From NCBI RefSeq assembly GCF_030445035.2, contig NC_092216.1, positions 14,757,405 to 14,821,404 on the forward strand: DNA of 64,000 nucleotides, in the 5' to 3' direction. The DNA is from Dasypus novemcinctus (taxonomy: Eukaryota; Chordata; Mammalia; Cingulata; Dasypodidae). Below, one piece after another: positions 46,757-60,190 of the stretch (the first letter of the stretch is position 1; every line of letters starts with the position of its first letter). The translations under genes were made by a program, and so were the position numbers. The notes below the pieces were generated by a model. It had not been told where the DNA came from. It did not search any database and saw only the letters and a list, made by a program, of their open reading frames with translations.

Positions 46757-49700
46757 CTAATTTTTTTTAATGTTACAATCAAAAAATATAAGAGGTCCCT
46801 ATATACTCCCCACCCCATCAGCCCACTCCTCCCAGATCAACAACCTCTTCCATCATCGTGGCACATTCATTGTATTTTGGAGCACATGGATAATGGTTTA
46901 CATTGTAGTTTACACTCTCCCCCAGTCCACCCAGTGGGTCATGGCAGGACATGCAATGTCCAGCATCTGTCCCTGCAGTACCACCCAGGACAACTCCAAG
47001 TCCTGAAAATGCCCCCACATCATATCTCTTCTTTCCTCTCTCTACCTTCAGCACCTACCATGACTACTTTCTCCACATCAATGCTACAATTTGTCTCATT
47101 ACTAATCACAATAGTTCCATTGTAGAATATCAGATTTCCACTCTAATCCATACTCTATTCCTCCATCCTATGGACCCTAGGATGGTTATGTCCACTCCAC
47201 CTCTATATCGAGAGGGGGCTTAGATTCCACATGGATGATGGATGCAATTCTCCTGCTTGCAGTTGTTCTCACTCTAGGCTCCCTCGTGTGGTGATTGACC
47301 ATCTTTACCTCCCTGTTACCTGGCTGGGGTAAGTCCAATAAACCAGAGGGTAGGAGTTGCAAGTCTGCTGAGGCTCAGGGCCTGGCTGTCACATGGACAG
47401 TCCAGAGATTCAGATCTCCTGAGTATACACCAATCCTAGTGCCAACCACAGGTTCAGTAAAAGTGACAAAAGAGGCATATGTAGAAAGGTCAAGACAAGT
47501 CCAACTGCATCACACTCAGGAACACAAACTCCAAAGTAGGGCCCACTGACATGGCACTGAACTTGAGAGTAATCTTCCATGACCATAGATCTTGTGGGTC
47601 TCTGTAGCCCTCAGGAGAACCAGTACCTGGGGATGTAAATACTTTGGCTGTCTCTAGGACCCTGCTGAAGTATGCATACACATGACACCTCTGATGACCT
47701 CCCAAATCTTTTTTGGAGACTCATAGCCATATAAACTAATTTGTCCTTTCCATTTTCCCCTTTTATTCAAGGTCTAAAGGCAGTTTTTAACACCTGATAT
47801 TACATGTAAGCTGAGATATTCTGCTGGTCTGAGTTGACCCTTTTATTCAAGGTCTTTTTCTAGTTACATCATCAGCTGGTACGATACTAATCCCTCAGTG
47901 CCAGGAGGCTCATCCCCGGGAGTCATGTCCCATGCTGGGGGGAAAGGTAATGCATTTACATGCTGAGTTTGGCTTCGAGACTGGCCACATTTGAGCAACA
48001 TGGAGGCTCTCAGGAAGTAACTCTTAGGCACCCTGCAGCTCTAGGCCTAGGTCATATTTCAGGCACACAGGCTCACAAGCATAGTCATCAGTATCAAGTG
48101 CTCATTGTTGGACCATCTGTCTTTATTGGTCTTTGCCATTGCACTTGAGGGATTGTTGCTGTTCCACTGGGGAATGTGCTCCCCTGGCTAGGAACTCAGC
48201 ACTCCCTCAGTTGTCGTTTTTAACTGAAACCAGTATGAAAATATCCAAACATTTTTATGTACCCTATATACATGCCCTGGAGAACTCCCTCCCAACCATG
48301 TGCCCCCCGTCAATAACACCCCACACCATTTTTCCTCCCCTGCCATAGTTGAACCTCTCTGTGATCCAAAACCTCTTAAAAAATGAAGCCTAATATATTA
48401 CGAAGTTCCATTAATAGTAAAATGGAATATAGTGATGGATTTCAAGGTTAGAAATAGAATTCATACTAATTTAGAAAAATTAAAGTAAAAATAAATTGGG
48501 GTATCAAAAAATGAAAAAATGAAAAATCTTTGTTTTTGACATTTTGCCTTTCATCACTGTAATAGGTATTGTATGTATAGTGGCAAGGCAATTTCTTTCA
48601 TTTCTTCCTCAGTATCTACATCCTTTCTTTTTGTTTTTTTCTAATTATTAAGTTTGTCTTCACAAAAGTTTTAGATCACAATAATTCATACATACAATAT
48701 AGGGTACTCCCGCATATCCAACATCAATCACTTTGTCCCTTCCCCAGCAATGATCTTTTTACATGTTCATAGTATATTTGCTGCAGCTGATGTACAGATA
48801 TTGAAAAATAGCTTTCTTTTTTTTAAAGACTTTTTTTTAAATTTCTCTCCCCTTCCCAACCCCCCCCCCCCCAGTTGTCTGTTCTCTGTGTCTATTTGTT
48901 GCATGTTTTTCTTTGTCCACTTCTGTTGTTTTCAGTGGTATGGGAATATGTGCTTCTTTTTCTTTCTTCATCTTGTTGTGTCAGCTCTCCATGTGTGCGG
49001 CAACATTCCTGAGCAGACTGAACTTGCTTTCGCGCTGGGCGGCTCTCCTTACAGGGCATGCTTCTTGTGCAAGGGGCTCCCCTACACGGGGACACCCCTG
49101 TGTGGCACGGCACTCCTTGTGCGCATCAGCACTGTTGTGTGGACCAGCTCCACATGGGTCAAGGAGGCCCGGGGTTTGAACCGTGGGCCTTCCATGTGGT
49201 AGACGGACACCCTCACCACTGGACCAAGTCTGCTGCCCTGAAACATAGCTTTCAAACATGGCTCCATTTTGGTTTACACTATGGTTTATATTTTAGATTA
49301 TACAATCTTCTAAATTTCTTATGGTTTACATTTTAGCCTATAGACTTTTATACATTTTTGGTGTAATTTAACATGTCCTATATCCATCATTGCATGATCT
49401 TGTGGAACACTTCCATTGCCCCACATTTACAAGGATTCCATCTACTCAATACCGCTCTCTGCCTTCCCTCAGGGCCCACAGTGACAATCAATCTTCATTA
49501 CTTGAAGAACCATATTCACAGATACTTGCACCAATGTTGAGGGCTTGACATACTCAACTACCCTAACTCATTTGGAGCCACCAGTTTACTCAACAGACAC
49601 AATTCCCTCTGAGAATATCAGTACTCCCTAGGATGTGGGTATACCTTCACACTCATTGTATGGGTCTCCACTCAATGATATAACTCCCTCTGACAAAAGG

Positions 49701-50109
49701 AGCACTCACACACTCCCTAGAAGCTTGCCCTGTATCAGATGCCCCCCCTGAAGCATCTTAAACAAGTAACCTTCCTTATTATATTTTCTAAAGAGTTTTT
49801 TCTACATTATAGTTTCTATCACATACCTAACAATCCCCTATGTTCAAATATTCCCCCCACCCTCCCCCCAATTTCTTGGGCAATCTGACCCATCCTCCCA
49901 TGCCTAGCTGCCCTCAAGCCCACAATGCCCCACCCAAAGGTATCCCTATACCCCCATTTTGTCCCTTCCCTGTACAAATACTTAACGCCAGCTTATCATA
50001 GATTTCACCCATGTAGCTGTCAGCTCACAACCTTCATCTCCCCCCAACTTCCTTTAGGCCTATCGTCCAATCACTAGCTCTCTGAGACAGCTTGGTTTAC
50101 TTATTCAGT
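46757..50109 (-). repeat. L1 D 3' UTR
   Basis: Colinear with L1 A and L1 C. Net length about 2.93 kb after removing the nested SINE. Confidence 0.88.
48817..49239 (-). repeat. Full-length DAS SINE nested in L1 D 3' UTR
   Basis: Target-site duplication gaaaaatagctttc (48803-48816) versus gaaacatagctttc (49240-49253), one mismatch. Contains a long C run near 48858. Confidence 0.92.
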
Positions 50110-51479
50110 ATCAGTGAGGTCATGTAGTATTTGTCCTTCAATGCCTGGCTTGCTTCACTCAACATAAGGTTCTCAAGATTCATCCATGATATCACGTGTG
50201 CTTGTACTGTATTACTCTTATAGCCGAGTAGTATTCCACTGTATGTATATACCACATTTTATTTGTCCATTCACCTGTTGATGGGCATTTGGGTTGATTC
50301 CAACTTTTGGCAATAGTGAATAGTGCTGCTATGAACATTGGTGTGCATACATCGGTTTATGTCCTTGTTTTCAGTTCTACTGGGTATATATTCAGCAGTG
50401 GAATTACTGAGTCATATGGCAAATCTATAGCTAGTTTTTTGAGAAACCAACAAACCGTCCTCCAGAATGGCTGGATCCTTCTGCATTCCCACCAGCAGTG
50501 GATAAGTGTTCCCATTCCTCCACATCCTCTCCAGCACTTTTAGTCTTCGGTTTTTTGATAGCTGCCAGTCTCATGGGAGTAAGATAGTATCTCATTGTAG
50601 TTTTGATTTGCATTTCCCTAACAGCTAGTGATTTTGAGCATTTTTTCATGTGCTTTTTAACCATTTATATTTCTTCTTTAAAGAAGTGTCTGTTTAAATC
50701 TCTTGCCCATTTTTTAAATGGGTAGTTTGTCTTTTTATTTTTGAGATATAGGAGTTCTTTATATATACAGGATATTAGTCTCCTATGAGAGATTGGGTTA
50801 CCAAATATTTAGTCCCATTGGGTAGGTTGTCTTTTCACTTTCTTGACAAACTACTTTGAGGTGCGAAAGGCTTTAATTTTCTGGAAGTCCCATTTATCTA
50901 TTTGTTCTTTTGCTGCTTGTGTTTTTGATGTGAAGTTCATGAAGCTATTTCCAATTACAAGGTCCTGTAGATGGTTCCCTACATTGCTTTCCAAGGTCTT
51001 TATGGTCTTGGCTCTTATATTTAGGTCTTTTATCCATCTCGAGTTGATTTTTGTATAAGGTGTGAGTTGGTAATCCTCTTTCATTCTTTTACATATGGGT
51101 ATCCAGTTCTCCAAGCACCATTTTTTGAAGAAGCCATTCTCTCCCAGTTGAGTGGGTTTGGTGGCCTTGTCAAATATCATATGACTCTATATGTGAGGAT
51201 CTATATCAGAACTCTCAATTCGGTTCCATTGGTCAGTGTGTCTATCCTTGTGCCAACACCATGCTGTTTTCCCTAATTTAGCTTTGTAGTATGATTTGAA
51301 GTCAGGCAGTGTGATTCCTCCAATTTCATTTTTCTTTTTCAATATGTTTTTGACTATTCAGGACATCTTTCCGTTCCAAATAAACTTCATACATAGTTTT
51401 TCTAGTTCATTAAAATATGCTGTGTTGATTTTTATTGGGATTTCATTGAATCTATAGATCAGTTTTTGTAGGATAGACA

Positions 51480-51590
51480 TTTTAATAATATTTAATAATA
51501 ATTTTAATAATATTTATAATAATATTTAGACATTTTAATAACATTTTAATTATATTTAATAATATAATATTTAATAATATTTAGTCTATC
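51480..51590. repeat. AT-rich (TAATATTT)n expansion inside L1 D ORF2
   Basis: Irregular repeats of 'taataatattta' about 110 bp long where other copies have only 'ttaatgatatttagtct'. Likely replication slippage. Confidence 0.85.
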
Positions 51591-53245
51591 CTTGAACATG
51601 GAATATTCTTCCATTGATTTAGGTCTTCTTTGATGTCTTGAACAATGTTGGTTAGTTTTCTGTGTATAAGCTTTTTGCATCTTTAATTAAATTTATTCCT
51701 AGGTATTTGATTATTTCATTTACTATTGTAAATAGTATTTGTTTCTTGATTTCCTCCTGAGATTTCTCATTCTTGGTGTACAGAAATGCTACTGATTTTT
51801 GTGCATTGATTTTATAACCTGCAACTTTACTGATCTCATTTGTATGTTCTAGAAGCTTTCTTGTAGACTTCTCAGGGTTTTCTATGTATAGGATCCTGTC
51901 ATCTGCAAACAGTGAAATTTTGACTTCTTCCTTTCCAATTTGGATGCCTTTTATGTCTGGTTCTTGCCTCACTGCTCGAGCAAGAATTTCTAACACAATG
52001 TCAAATAGAAGGGTTGACAGTGAGCATCCTTGTCTTGTTCCTGATCTTAGAGGGAAAGATTTTAGGATTTCACCATTGTAAATGATGTTAGCTGTGGATT
52101 TTTCATATATACCCTTTATCATGTTGAGAAAGTTTCATTCTATTCTGATCTTTTGGAGTGTTTTCATCAAGAAAGTGTGCCATATTTTGTCAAATGCTTT
52201 TTCTGCATCTATAGATATGATCAGGTGATTTTTTCCCTTCAATCTGTTAATATGGCTTATTACATTAATTGATTTTCTTATGTTGAACCATCCTTGCATA
52301 CCAAGAAGGTCATGGTGTATAATTCATTTAATGTGTTGTTGAATATGATTAGCAAGTATTTTGTTGAGGATTTTCACGTCTAGGTTCATTAGAGAGATTG
52401 GTCTATAATTTTCCTTTCTTGTGGTGTCTTTGTTTGGCTTTGGTATTAGGGTAATGTTGGCATCACAGAATGAGTTAGGCAATTTTCCTTCCATTTCTAT
52501 TTTTTGGAAGAATTTCAGCAAGATTTGTGTTAGTTCTTTCCAGAATGTTTGGTAGAATTCACCTGTGAAATCATCTGGGTCAGGGCTCTTCTTATTTGGA
52601 AAGTTTTTAATGACTGATTCTATCTCTTTACTTATGATTGGTTTGTTTAGATCATCAATTTCTTCTTTCATCAATGTAGGCTGCATATGTGTTTCTAGGA
52701 ATTTGTCCATTTCCTCTGAATTGTCCTTTTTGTTGGAATATAGTTTTTCAAAGTGTCCTGTTTTGTTACTGTTTATTTCTGTGGGGTCAGCGGTGAGATT
52801 CCCTTTCTCATTTCTTATTTTGTGTATTTGCATCTTTTCTCTGTTTTTCTGATAGTTTGGCTAAGAGTTTGTCAATTTTATTGATCTTCTCAAAGAACCA
52901 GCTCTTGGTTTTGCTTATCTTTTCAACTGCTTTCTTATTTTCTATTTCATTTAGTCCTGCTCTAATTTTTGTTATTTCTTTCTTCTTCCTTTGGGTTTAG
53001 GTTGTTGGTTTTTGTGGGGTTTTTTTGTTTTTTTACTAATTCCTCCTAGTGCACAGTTCTTCAATTTTAGTTCTTTCTTCTTTTTTGATATATGAATTTA
53101 TGGCTATAAATTTCCCTCTCAGTACTGCTTTTGCTGCATCCCATAAGGTTGGATATGTTGTGTTATCATTTTCATTAGTTTCAAGGTGGTAATTGATTTC
53201 TTTTGAGATTTCCTCCCTGACCCACTGTTTTTCTAAGAGTGTGTT

Positions 53246-54910
53246 TTTTCATTTTGTCTTTCTTTATTTTTTAATATTACATTCAAAAAATATGAGGTCC
53301 TCATATACACCCCACACCCCTTATCCCACTCCTCCCCCCATAACAACAATCTCCTCCATCATCATGAGACATTCATTGCATTTGGTGAATACATCTCTGA
53401 GCACCGCTGCACCTTATGGTCAATGGTCCACATCATAGTCCACACTCTCCCACATTCCACCCAGTGGGCCATGGGAGGATACAATGCCTGGTAACTGTCC
53501 CTGCAGCACCACCCAGGACAATTCCAAGTCCTGAAAATGCCCCCACATCCCATCTCTTCCTCCCATTCCCTACCCCTAGTAGCCACCATGGCCACTTTCT
53601 CCACACCAATGCAACATTTTCTTCAATTACTAATCACAATAGATCATGAATAGAGTATCAGTAAGTCCACTCTAATCCATACTCTATTCCTCCATCCTGT
53701 GGACCTTGGAATAGTTGTGTCCACTCCACATCTATATCATCCACATGGATGCTGGATGCAATCCTCCTGCTTTCAGCTGCTGTAGGCACTCTTGGCTCCC
53801 TGGTGTGGTGGTTGACCTTCCTCAACTCCATGTTATCTGAGTGAGATAAGTCCATTAAACCAGAGTGTAGTAGTTGAAGTCTGTTGAGGCTCAGGGCCTT
53901 GCTATCACATGGCCAGTCAAGAGATTCAGGTCCCCTGGGTATACATTAATCCCCAGCAACAACTACAGTTCCAGTAAAAGTAACAGGAGAGGCTTGTGAA
54001 CAAAGATCACATCTGAGTCCAGCTCCATCACACAGAAACACAAACTCCAAAGTAGGGCCAACTGACATGGCACTGTACTCCATCTGCCATGACCATAGAA
54101 CCTGTGGGTCTCTGTAGCCCTCAGAAGAACCAATACCCAGGGTTCTATCTACTTTATCTGTCTCTGGTACTCTGCTGAGGTGTGCATAAGGGCGACCCCT
54201 CTGATAACCTCCCGGCTCCTTCTGGAGACTCATAGCCATATAAACTCATTTGTCCTTTCCATTTCCCCCTTTGGTTCAGGTCAAAAAGCATTTTTAACTC
54301 CTGGTATTATATGTAGATTGAGATATTCCTCTGGTCCGAGGTGACCCTTTTATTTAAGGTCATTTTCTAGTTACATCATCAGCTGGTACTTGGTAGTAAT
54401 CCCTCGGCACCAGGGAGGCTCATCCCCAGGAATCATGTCCCATGCTAGGGGGAAGGCAACACACTTACATACTGAGTCTGGCTTCGAGACTGGCCACATT
54501 TGAGCAACACAGAGGCTCTCAGGAGTAACTCTTAGGCACTCTGCAGCTCTAGGCCATGTTCTTATTTCAGGTGCACAGGCTCACAAGCATAGTCATTAGT
54601 ATCAAGGGCTCATTGTTGGAACGTCCTTCTTTTTTGGTCTTTACTGTTGCACTTGGGGGGTTGTTGCTGTTCCTTTAGGGACTGTGATAGAGCTCCCCTG
54701 GCTAGGAACTCAGCCCTCCCTCAGTTGTTGTTTTTAATTGTATCCACTATGAAAATATCCAAACATTTTTATGTACCCTGGATATATGCCCTGTAGAACT
54801 CCCTGCCAACCATGTGTCCCCTGTCAATAACATCCCACACCAGTATTCCTCCTCTTCCATTGTTAAACCTATCTGTGAACTTGAAAAGTGAAGCCCAATA
54901 TATTGCCAGG
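53246..54910 (-). mobile_element. 5'-truncated L1 3' UTR nested in L1 D ORF2
   Basis: Reverse L1 3' UTR of about 1.66 kb. Perfect 11-bp target-site duplication aagagtgtgtt at 53235-53245 and 54911-54921. Same orientation as the host L1. Confidence 0.9.
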
Positions 54911-55685
54911 AAGAGTGTGTTGTTGAACTTCCATTTCTTTTTGCCAAATCTGGGTCTCTGGCCCTTGCAGATTTCCAGCTTCATTCCACTGTGGTCAGAG
55001 AAATTATTTTTTATGATTTCGATCTCTCTGAATTCATTGAGACTTTCTCTGTGGCCTAGTATGTGGTCTATCTTGGAGAATGATCCATGTTTGCTTGAGA
55101 AGAATGTATATCCTGCTGTATTTTGGTGTAATGTTCTGTACATGTCTGTTAGGTCCAGCTCCTCTAATATATTGTTCAAAGCCTTTGTTTCATTACTGAT
55201 TCACTTTTGAGATGTTCTGTCCAAAGTTGACAGTGGTGTATTAAAGTCTCCCAGTATAATTTTAGAGGTATCTATTCCCTCATTTAGTTTTTCCATTGTT
55301 CACCTCATGTATTTGGAGGCATGCTTGTTAGGAGCATAAATGTTTATGATTGTTCTTTCTTCTTGAAAGACTATCCCTTTCACTAATATGTAGTGTCCAT
55401 CTTTCCTCACAATTGTTTTGCATTTCAAGTCTATTTTGTTTGATATTAATATTGCTACTCCTGCCCTTTTTTAGTTATTGCTTGCTTGTAAGATTGTTTT
55501 CCAGCCATTCAGTTTCAACCTCCTTGAATCCTTGGGTCTAAGATGTGTTTCTTGTAGATGGCATATAAATGGGTCATATTTCCTTATGCAGTCTTCCAGT
55601 CTGAGTGTCTTGACAGGTGAGTTTAATCCATTGACCTTCAGTGTTATTACTTTCAAGAAATTACTTATATTAGCCATATTTTCTT

Positions 55686-56087
55686 TTTTTCTTTTTATTT
55701 TTTTAATTTCTATCCCCCCCCCCCAGTTGTCTGTTCTCTGTGTCTATTTGCTGTGTGTTCATCTTTGTTCGCTTCTGTTGGTGTCAGTGGCATGGGAATC
55801 TGTGTTTCTTTTTGTTGCGTCATCTTGCTGCATTAGCTCTCCATGTGTGCGGCACCATTCCTGGGCAGGCTGAACTTTTTGGCACTGGGTGGCTCTCCTT
55901 ATGGGCACACTCCTTGTGCATGGGGCTCCCCTATGCAGGGACACTCCTGCATGGCACAGCACTCCTTGTGCACATCAGCACTGCGTGTGGGCCAGTTCCA
56001 CATGGGTCAAGGAGATCCGGGGTTTGAACCGCAGATCACCCATGTGGTAGACGAACTCCCTAACCACTGGGTCCAGTCCTCTTCCCT
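55686..56087 (-). repeat. Full-length DAS SINE at the L1 D ORF1/ORF2 junction
   Basis: Target-site duplication catattttctt at 55675-55685 and 56088-56098. Complete reverse copy. Confidence 0.93.
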
Positions 56088-56159
56088 CATATTTTCTTTG
56101 GATTTGTGTTTGTCTTATTTTGTTTCAGTTTTTTTTCTTTTTGTCTTTTTAATTGCTCT

Positions 56160-57144
56160 TACCCTCTCTTCCAACTCTGTCTTTCTGGTTTCTTTCTTTC
56201 TTCCTGCAAAACTCCCTTAAGCATTTCTTGAAGGGCAGGCTTCTTATTGGCATTCTCTCTTAGTTTATTTTTATCTGTGAATATTTCGATCTTTGTCATT
56301 TTTGATGCTAGCTTAGCAGGATAGAGTATTCTAGGTTGGAAGCTTTTTTCTTTTGTACCTTGACTATGTCATACCATTGCCTTCTTGCCTCCATGGTTTC
56401 AGATGAGAAATCTGCACTTAATCTTATGGAGCCTCCCTTGTATGTGATGGTTCTCTTTTCTCTTGCTGCCTTCAGTATTTTCTCTTTGTCTTGCACATTG
56501 GATAATTTAACAAGTATACGTCTTGGGGTAGGCCTCTTGGAATTTATACTGTTAGGGGTGCATTGTGCTTCCTAGACATCTACCTCCATCTCCCTCAATA
56601 GGTTTGGGAAGTTTTCAACCATTATTTCTTCCAACATCCCTTCTGTTCCCTTTCACTTCTCTTCTCCTTCTGGGATGCCTATAATGCATATGTTTGTGCA
56701 TTTTGCATTGTCATTCAGGTCTCTGGGTCCCTGCTGGATTTTTTCTATCTTTTTATCAATCAGTTCTACTATCTGTTTGATTTCAGATGTACTGTCTTCC
56801 ACATCATTAATTCTTTCCTCTGCCTCTTCGAGTCTCCTGTTACTTGCTGTGAGTGTATTTTTGATTTCTTGAATTGTGCTGTTCATCACCATCATATCCG
56901 TTATCTTTTTGCATATGATTGTAATTTCTTCTGTATTCTCTGCAAGTGTTTTCTTCATATTCTTAATCTCTTCCTTCACTTCATCAAATTGGTCCATAAT
57001 ACATGTTTTGAAAACTTTAATTACTTGTTTGATGTTTTGTTCCTCTTCCTGGTGTTCAGTTTGTTTATTGGATTGGGTCATGTTTTCCATGTTTTCCTGA
57101 TGATTGGTTTGGTTTGTAGTTTTTTGTTGCTGTCTAGTCATCAT
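56160..57144 (-). pseudogene. L1 D ORF1, N-terminal half intact
   Basis: Starts at 57144 with MMTRQQQKTTNQTN, followed by a Gln/Glu/Lys-rich N-terminus and a coiled coil (about residues 40-130; NMKKTLAENTEEI, RRLEEAEERINDVED) and the start of the RNA-binding domain (NICIIGIPEGEEK). This frame is open for 163 codons to 56653. The RRM/C-terminal part continues at 56160-56640 with shifts. The start is preferred over downstream Mets because L1 A and B share the xRQQQ opening. Confidence 0.9.
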
Positions 57145-58795
57145 TTTATCTTTATGGGTTTAATCAGTTGCTTAGCTTTTTTGTCTAGTTTGGGGTTTAA
57201 TTAGTTGTTGCTTTTGCATGCATGTTAAGTCTTCTCTTTGTCACTTTGTTCTTCTTATTCCATTTCCTTGTTGTTGGCTAAGTTCCCTTGATAGAAAAAA
57301 TTAGGGCCAGAGAAAGCAAAAGGAGTAAGAAAAGGAAAAGTATAATAGTAGTATTGATAGTAAATGTTAACAGAAGAACCATGTGAGATCTAGGAGAATG
57401 GATATTAGATTCATGTAAGCTGTGTAGAGTTATAACAGTAAGAAAAGTGGGGTACCTATATTGAGACAGTAAACTGAATATGGGGAGGAATATAGTGTGA
57501 ATTAAAAGGCTAGTGTGGTCAGGAGAGAGGGAGAGAGAAAAGAAAGGACAGTAGTATAAAGAGTGAATAAAAGAAAACAGAACAAAGGTATTAGAAATAA
57601 AATGTCAGAAAATTGGGGGCCAAACAAAGAGAGGTGGGATGTAAGAGAAACAATAAACAATGGAAGATAGAAAGATGTAGAGGAAAAGAGATAGCATTGG
57701 TAGCCAAAATCAGTACACACAGAAAAGAGGAAATCGAGGATGAGAAAATACAGCAAATGTGAAGCACTCCCTGCAGCACCTAATATTAAAAAAGTAAAAA
57801 AGAAGAGAAAGAAAGGGGGGGGGGAAGGGAAGAAAGGGGGGAAGCAAGCATGAAAAAGAAAAAGGGAAAAGAAAAAAGGGCCGTGGGAGGATAAAGATGA
57901 AGGAAAAACAAGAAAACAAACCAATAGAAAAGACCAGACAAAATTTCAAGCAAGGAATCCTCTTTGCAGTTAAATAAACACTTAGGAGTCTGAAATTCCT
58001 CCTTTCTCCCTTCCTCACTTCCCTCTCTCCCAGGGCAGCAGGAAAGCTGTGTGAGGGGTCTGGTAAGAGATTCAAGTGGGTCCTTGGTGAATCAGCTCAC
58101 CACAGAAAACAATGACTCTTAATTTCCAGAGCAAGAGCACCCACACCTCACCAGGAACACCAAATATGTTATTGGAAGCTTGGAAAGCACGTCCTACAGT
58201 CCCTCTCCCTTATGTGTGCTACAGGAGAGCTAGTTGATTTTCTGACTCCACCTTCTCCCAGACCAAGTTTCCTATCCCAGGGCATTTAGGTAAATTGGGC
58301 TTTCTCAGCAGATTCGCCTCTCCTTTCTTCCCACACTCTCCCCAAGCCAGCTGGTATGCTCCTCCAAGCTCAAAAAATAAGGGGGTGTGGACCAGAAAAT
58401 TGAACCTGCACTCATTTGGCCCCTCTGCACCTCCCACCAAATCCCTCCCACTCACAGAGTCAGTCCAAACTAGAGGGCTAGGGTAATCTTGAACCTCAGG
58501 CTGCGCTGGATTCAGGGAAGGGAAGTCCAGGATATTGCGAACTCAGGGTCTGTGGGTCTGTGGAACGTGAGCTACAGGGGCTTAGGGGACACGGACTTAG
58601 GGACCACGCATCTGGGGGACATGGAACTTGGGAACGCCGCTGCACAACCGACAGTTCTCAGGGAACACTGCAGCCACCAACCCTAGTGGGAAGGGTCCCA
58701 CCTCCCCAGAACTTCCAACCTCTGTGCTTGGAACCCCCAATTCTACCTATAGCAAGCACTACTTCTGTCACAGTCTCTCCAAATCAACGTCCATG
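57145..58795 (-). promoter_or_regulatory. L1 D 5' UTR (5' end missing)
   Basis: Colinear with the L1 A 5' UTR: the 'agtagtattgatagtaaatg' block at 57350, a purine-rich block at 57790-57890, and a G/C-richer distal part at 58200-58795. The G11 run near 57816 is slippage-prone. Confidence 0.82.
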
Positions 58796-58926
58796 TTGTT
58801 TCCTTAGGAGTATTTCCTAACAATCAAATTAATTCATTCAATAATAAAAGGCTTACTGTGTGCTAGGCACCACATCAAAAGTTATGAGAATTTTTTAAGG
58901 TTTTTGACTGATAGAAAGCAAATTGC

Positions 58927-59390
58927 AGGCAGATAAATAAATAAATCTTTAAAAAAAGGGGGTAGTGGATGTGGCTCAAGTGAATGGGCTCCCAACTACC
59001 GTATGAGAGGTCCAGGGTTTGATTCCCGGGGCCTCCTGGAGACGGCAAGGTGGCCCATGCAGAGTGGTGGCCCACTTGGACTGCTGACCCGAGTGGCACG
59101 CTGGCCGCGTGGCACGTATAGGAGTGCTGGATGCAGCAAGATGACACAACAAAAAGAGAACAGAGGAGAGACAAAAAGAGACGCAGCAGACCAGGGAGCT
59201 GAGGTGGCACAAGAGATTGAGCACCTCTCTCCCACTCTGGACGGTCCCAGGATGGGTTCCCAATGCCGATGAAAGAGAAGACAAGTAGACATAGAAGAAC
59301 ACACAGTGAATGGACACAGAAAGCAGACAGTGAACGCAAAGCAACGAGGAGGATGGAAATATAATCTTTTACCAAGAAAAAAAGCAAATT
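58927..59390 (+). repeat. Composite DAS SINE with a SINE-tail sequence at its 5' end
   Basis: Perfect 12-bp target-site duplication aaagcaaattgc at 58915-58926 and 59391-59402. The insert begins 'aggcagataaataaataaat', which looks like a DAS tail, then 'tagtggatgtggctcaagtg' (head), body with a second head-like part, and 'acacagaaagcagacag' end. Confidence 0.88.
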
Positions 59391-59488
59391 GCTTTTCAGA
59401 CTTTGGTTTGAGTGTCTTCCTCAAGTATACATCCATCAGAATTATGTATTATCTGTTTCTGAGCTTTGCTAATTTGAAGCGGAATTGT

Positions 59489-59578
59489 TTTTTTTTTTTT
59501 TTTAGGAGGTATCGGAGATTGAACCCAGGACTCTGTACATGGGAAGGCAGTACTCATCTGCTGAGCTATGTCTGCTCT
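59489..59578 (-). repeat. Short DAS SINE head
   Basis: Reverse head-only copy after a T run. Target-site duplication ggaattgt at 59481-59488 and 59579-59586. Confidence 0.88.
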
Positions 59579-59739
59579 GGAATTGTATTTTAATTTGTAT
59601 TTTTGACTAATGAAAAGTTAAATAACTTTAGCCAATGCAATATGAATTTCTCTACATTTTTTTCTGTTGCCTCTGTTATTCTGAATCCTAGCTACTACTG
59701 TCATTTGCTTAAGTTATTAAGCTTGCTTTCCATCTGCTT

Positions 59740-60190
59740 CCCTTGCTTCCACATTTCTCCTCATTCCATCTACTCTCCACATATCAGCAGAATGACCTTT
59801 TGCATGATAAAGTGCGTCCTCTCCCTCTCCTGCTCAGATGGCTCCCCTTGTTGGCTGGAATCGCATCTGCCAGCCAGGTCTTCAGGAGCTGGCTTCCACC
59901 TGCCCTTTCAACCTGTCTGCCCCTGTCTCTCGGTTCTCTTGCCAGGCTCTCTCTTGTTCTTCTGCCTGTTCCTTAAACCCTCCCAGTTCTTTTCCTTCTG
60001 GCCTTTGAATTTGCTATTGTCTCCACCCAAAGAGCCCTCATCCCAGGTTTTTCCATCCCACCTTCTTTTCGCCTTTCGTGTCTTAGTGCACATGTGACCT
60101 CTTTGGAGAGGCCTTCCTGGCTGACCCCTTGATCCAGTGTAGCCTTCCTATTTTCTCCCCACCTCCTCACTTTGTCATTTCTTAGTCTGA
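59740..60190 (+). repeat. LINE-2 3' fragment
   Basis: 'tggagaggccttcctggctg' and 'cacatgtgacctctttggag' match the L2 3'-end consensus. Diverged; C/T-rich 5' border uncertain. Confidence 0.6.

Larger units (their letters stand above)
50110..55685 (-). pseudogene. L1 D ORF2, dead but relatively well kept
   Basis: Endonuclease start NGLNSPVKTLRL and LQETHLRPKD (catalytic Glu kept) at 55471-55677. Endonuclease end at 54922-55179 (YTFFSSKHGSFSKIDHILGH). RT entry with [20 protein letters not shown] and [19 protein letters not shown] (52324-52833). RT palm with SLFADDRILY (about 51895-51925) and a RQGCSLSTLLF segment. C-terminus near 50110. Broken by the 53246-54910 L1 and by frame changes. An AT-rich (taatatt)n expansion lies at 51480-51590. 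Confidence 0.9.
46757..58795 (-). mobile_element. L1 'D': almost full-length LINE-1 with nested insertions
   Basis: Minus-strand order: 5' UTR (57145-58795), ORF1 (about 56160-57144), ORF2 (50110-about 55690) and a long 3' UTR (46757-50109). Compared with L1 A it lacks the first about 130 bp of the 5' UTR. Nested: SINE 48817-49239, L1 3' end 53246-54910 and SINE 55686-56087. Removing them leaves about 9.5 kb. Non-functional because of stops and insertions. Confidence 0.92.
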
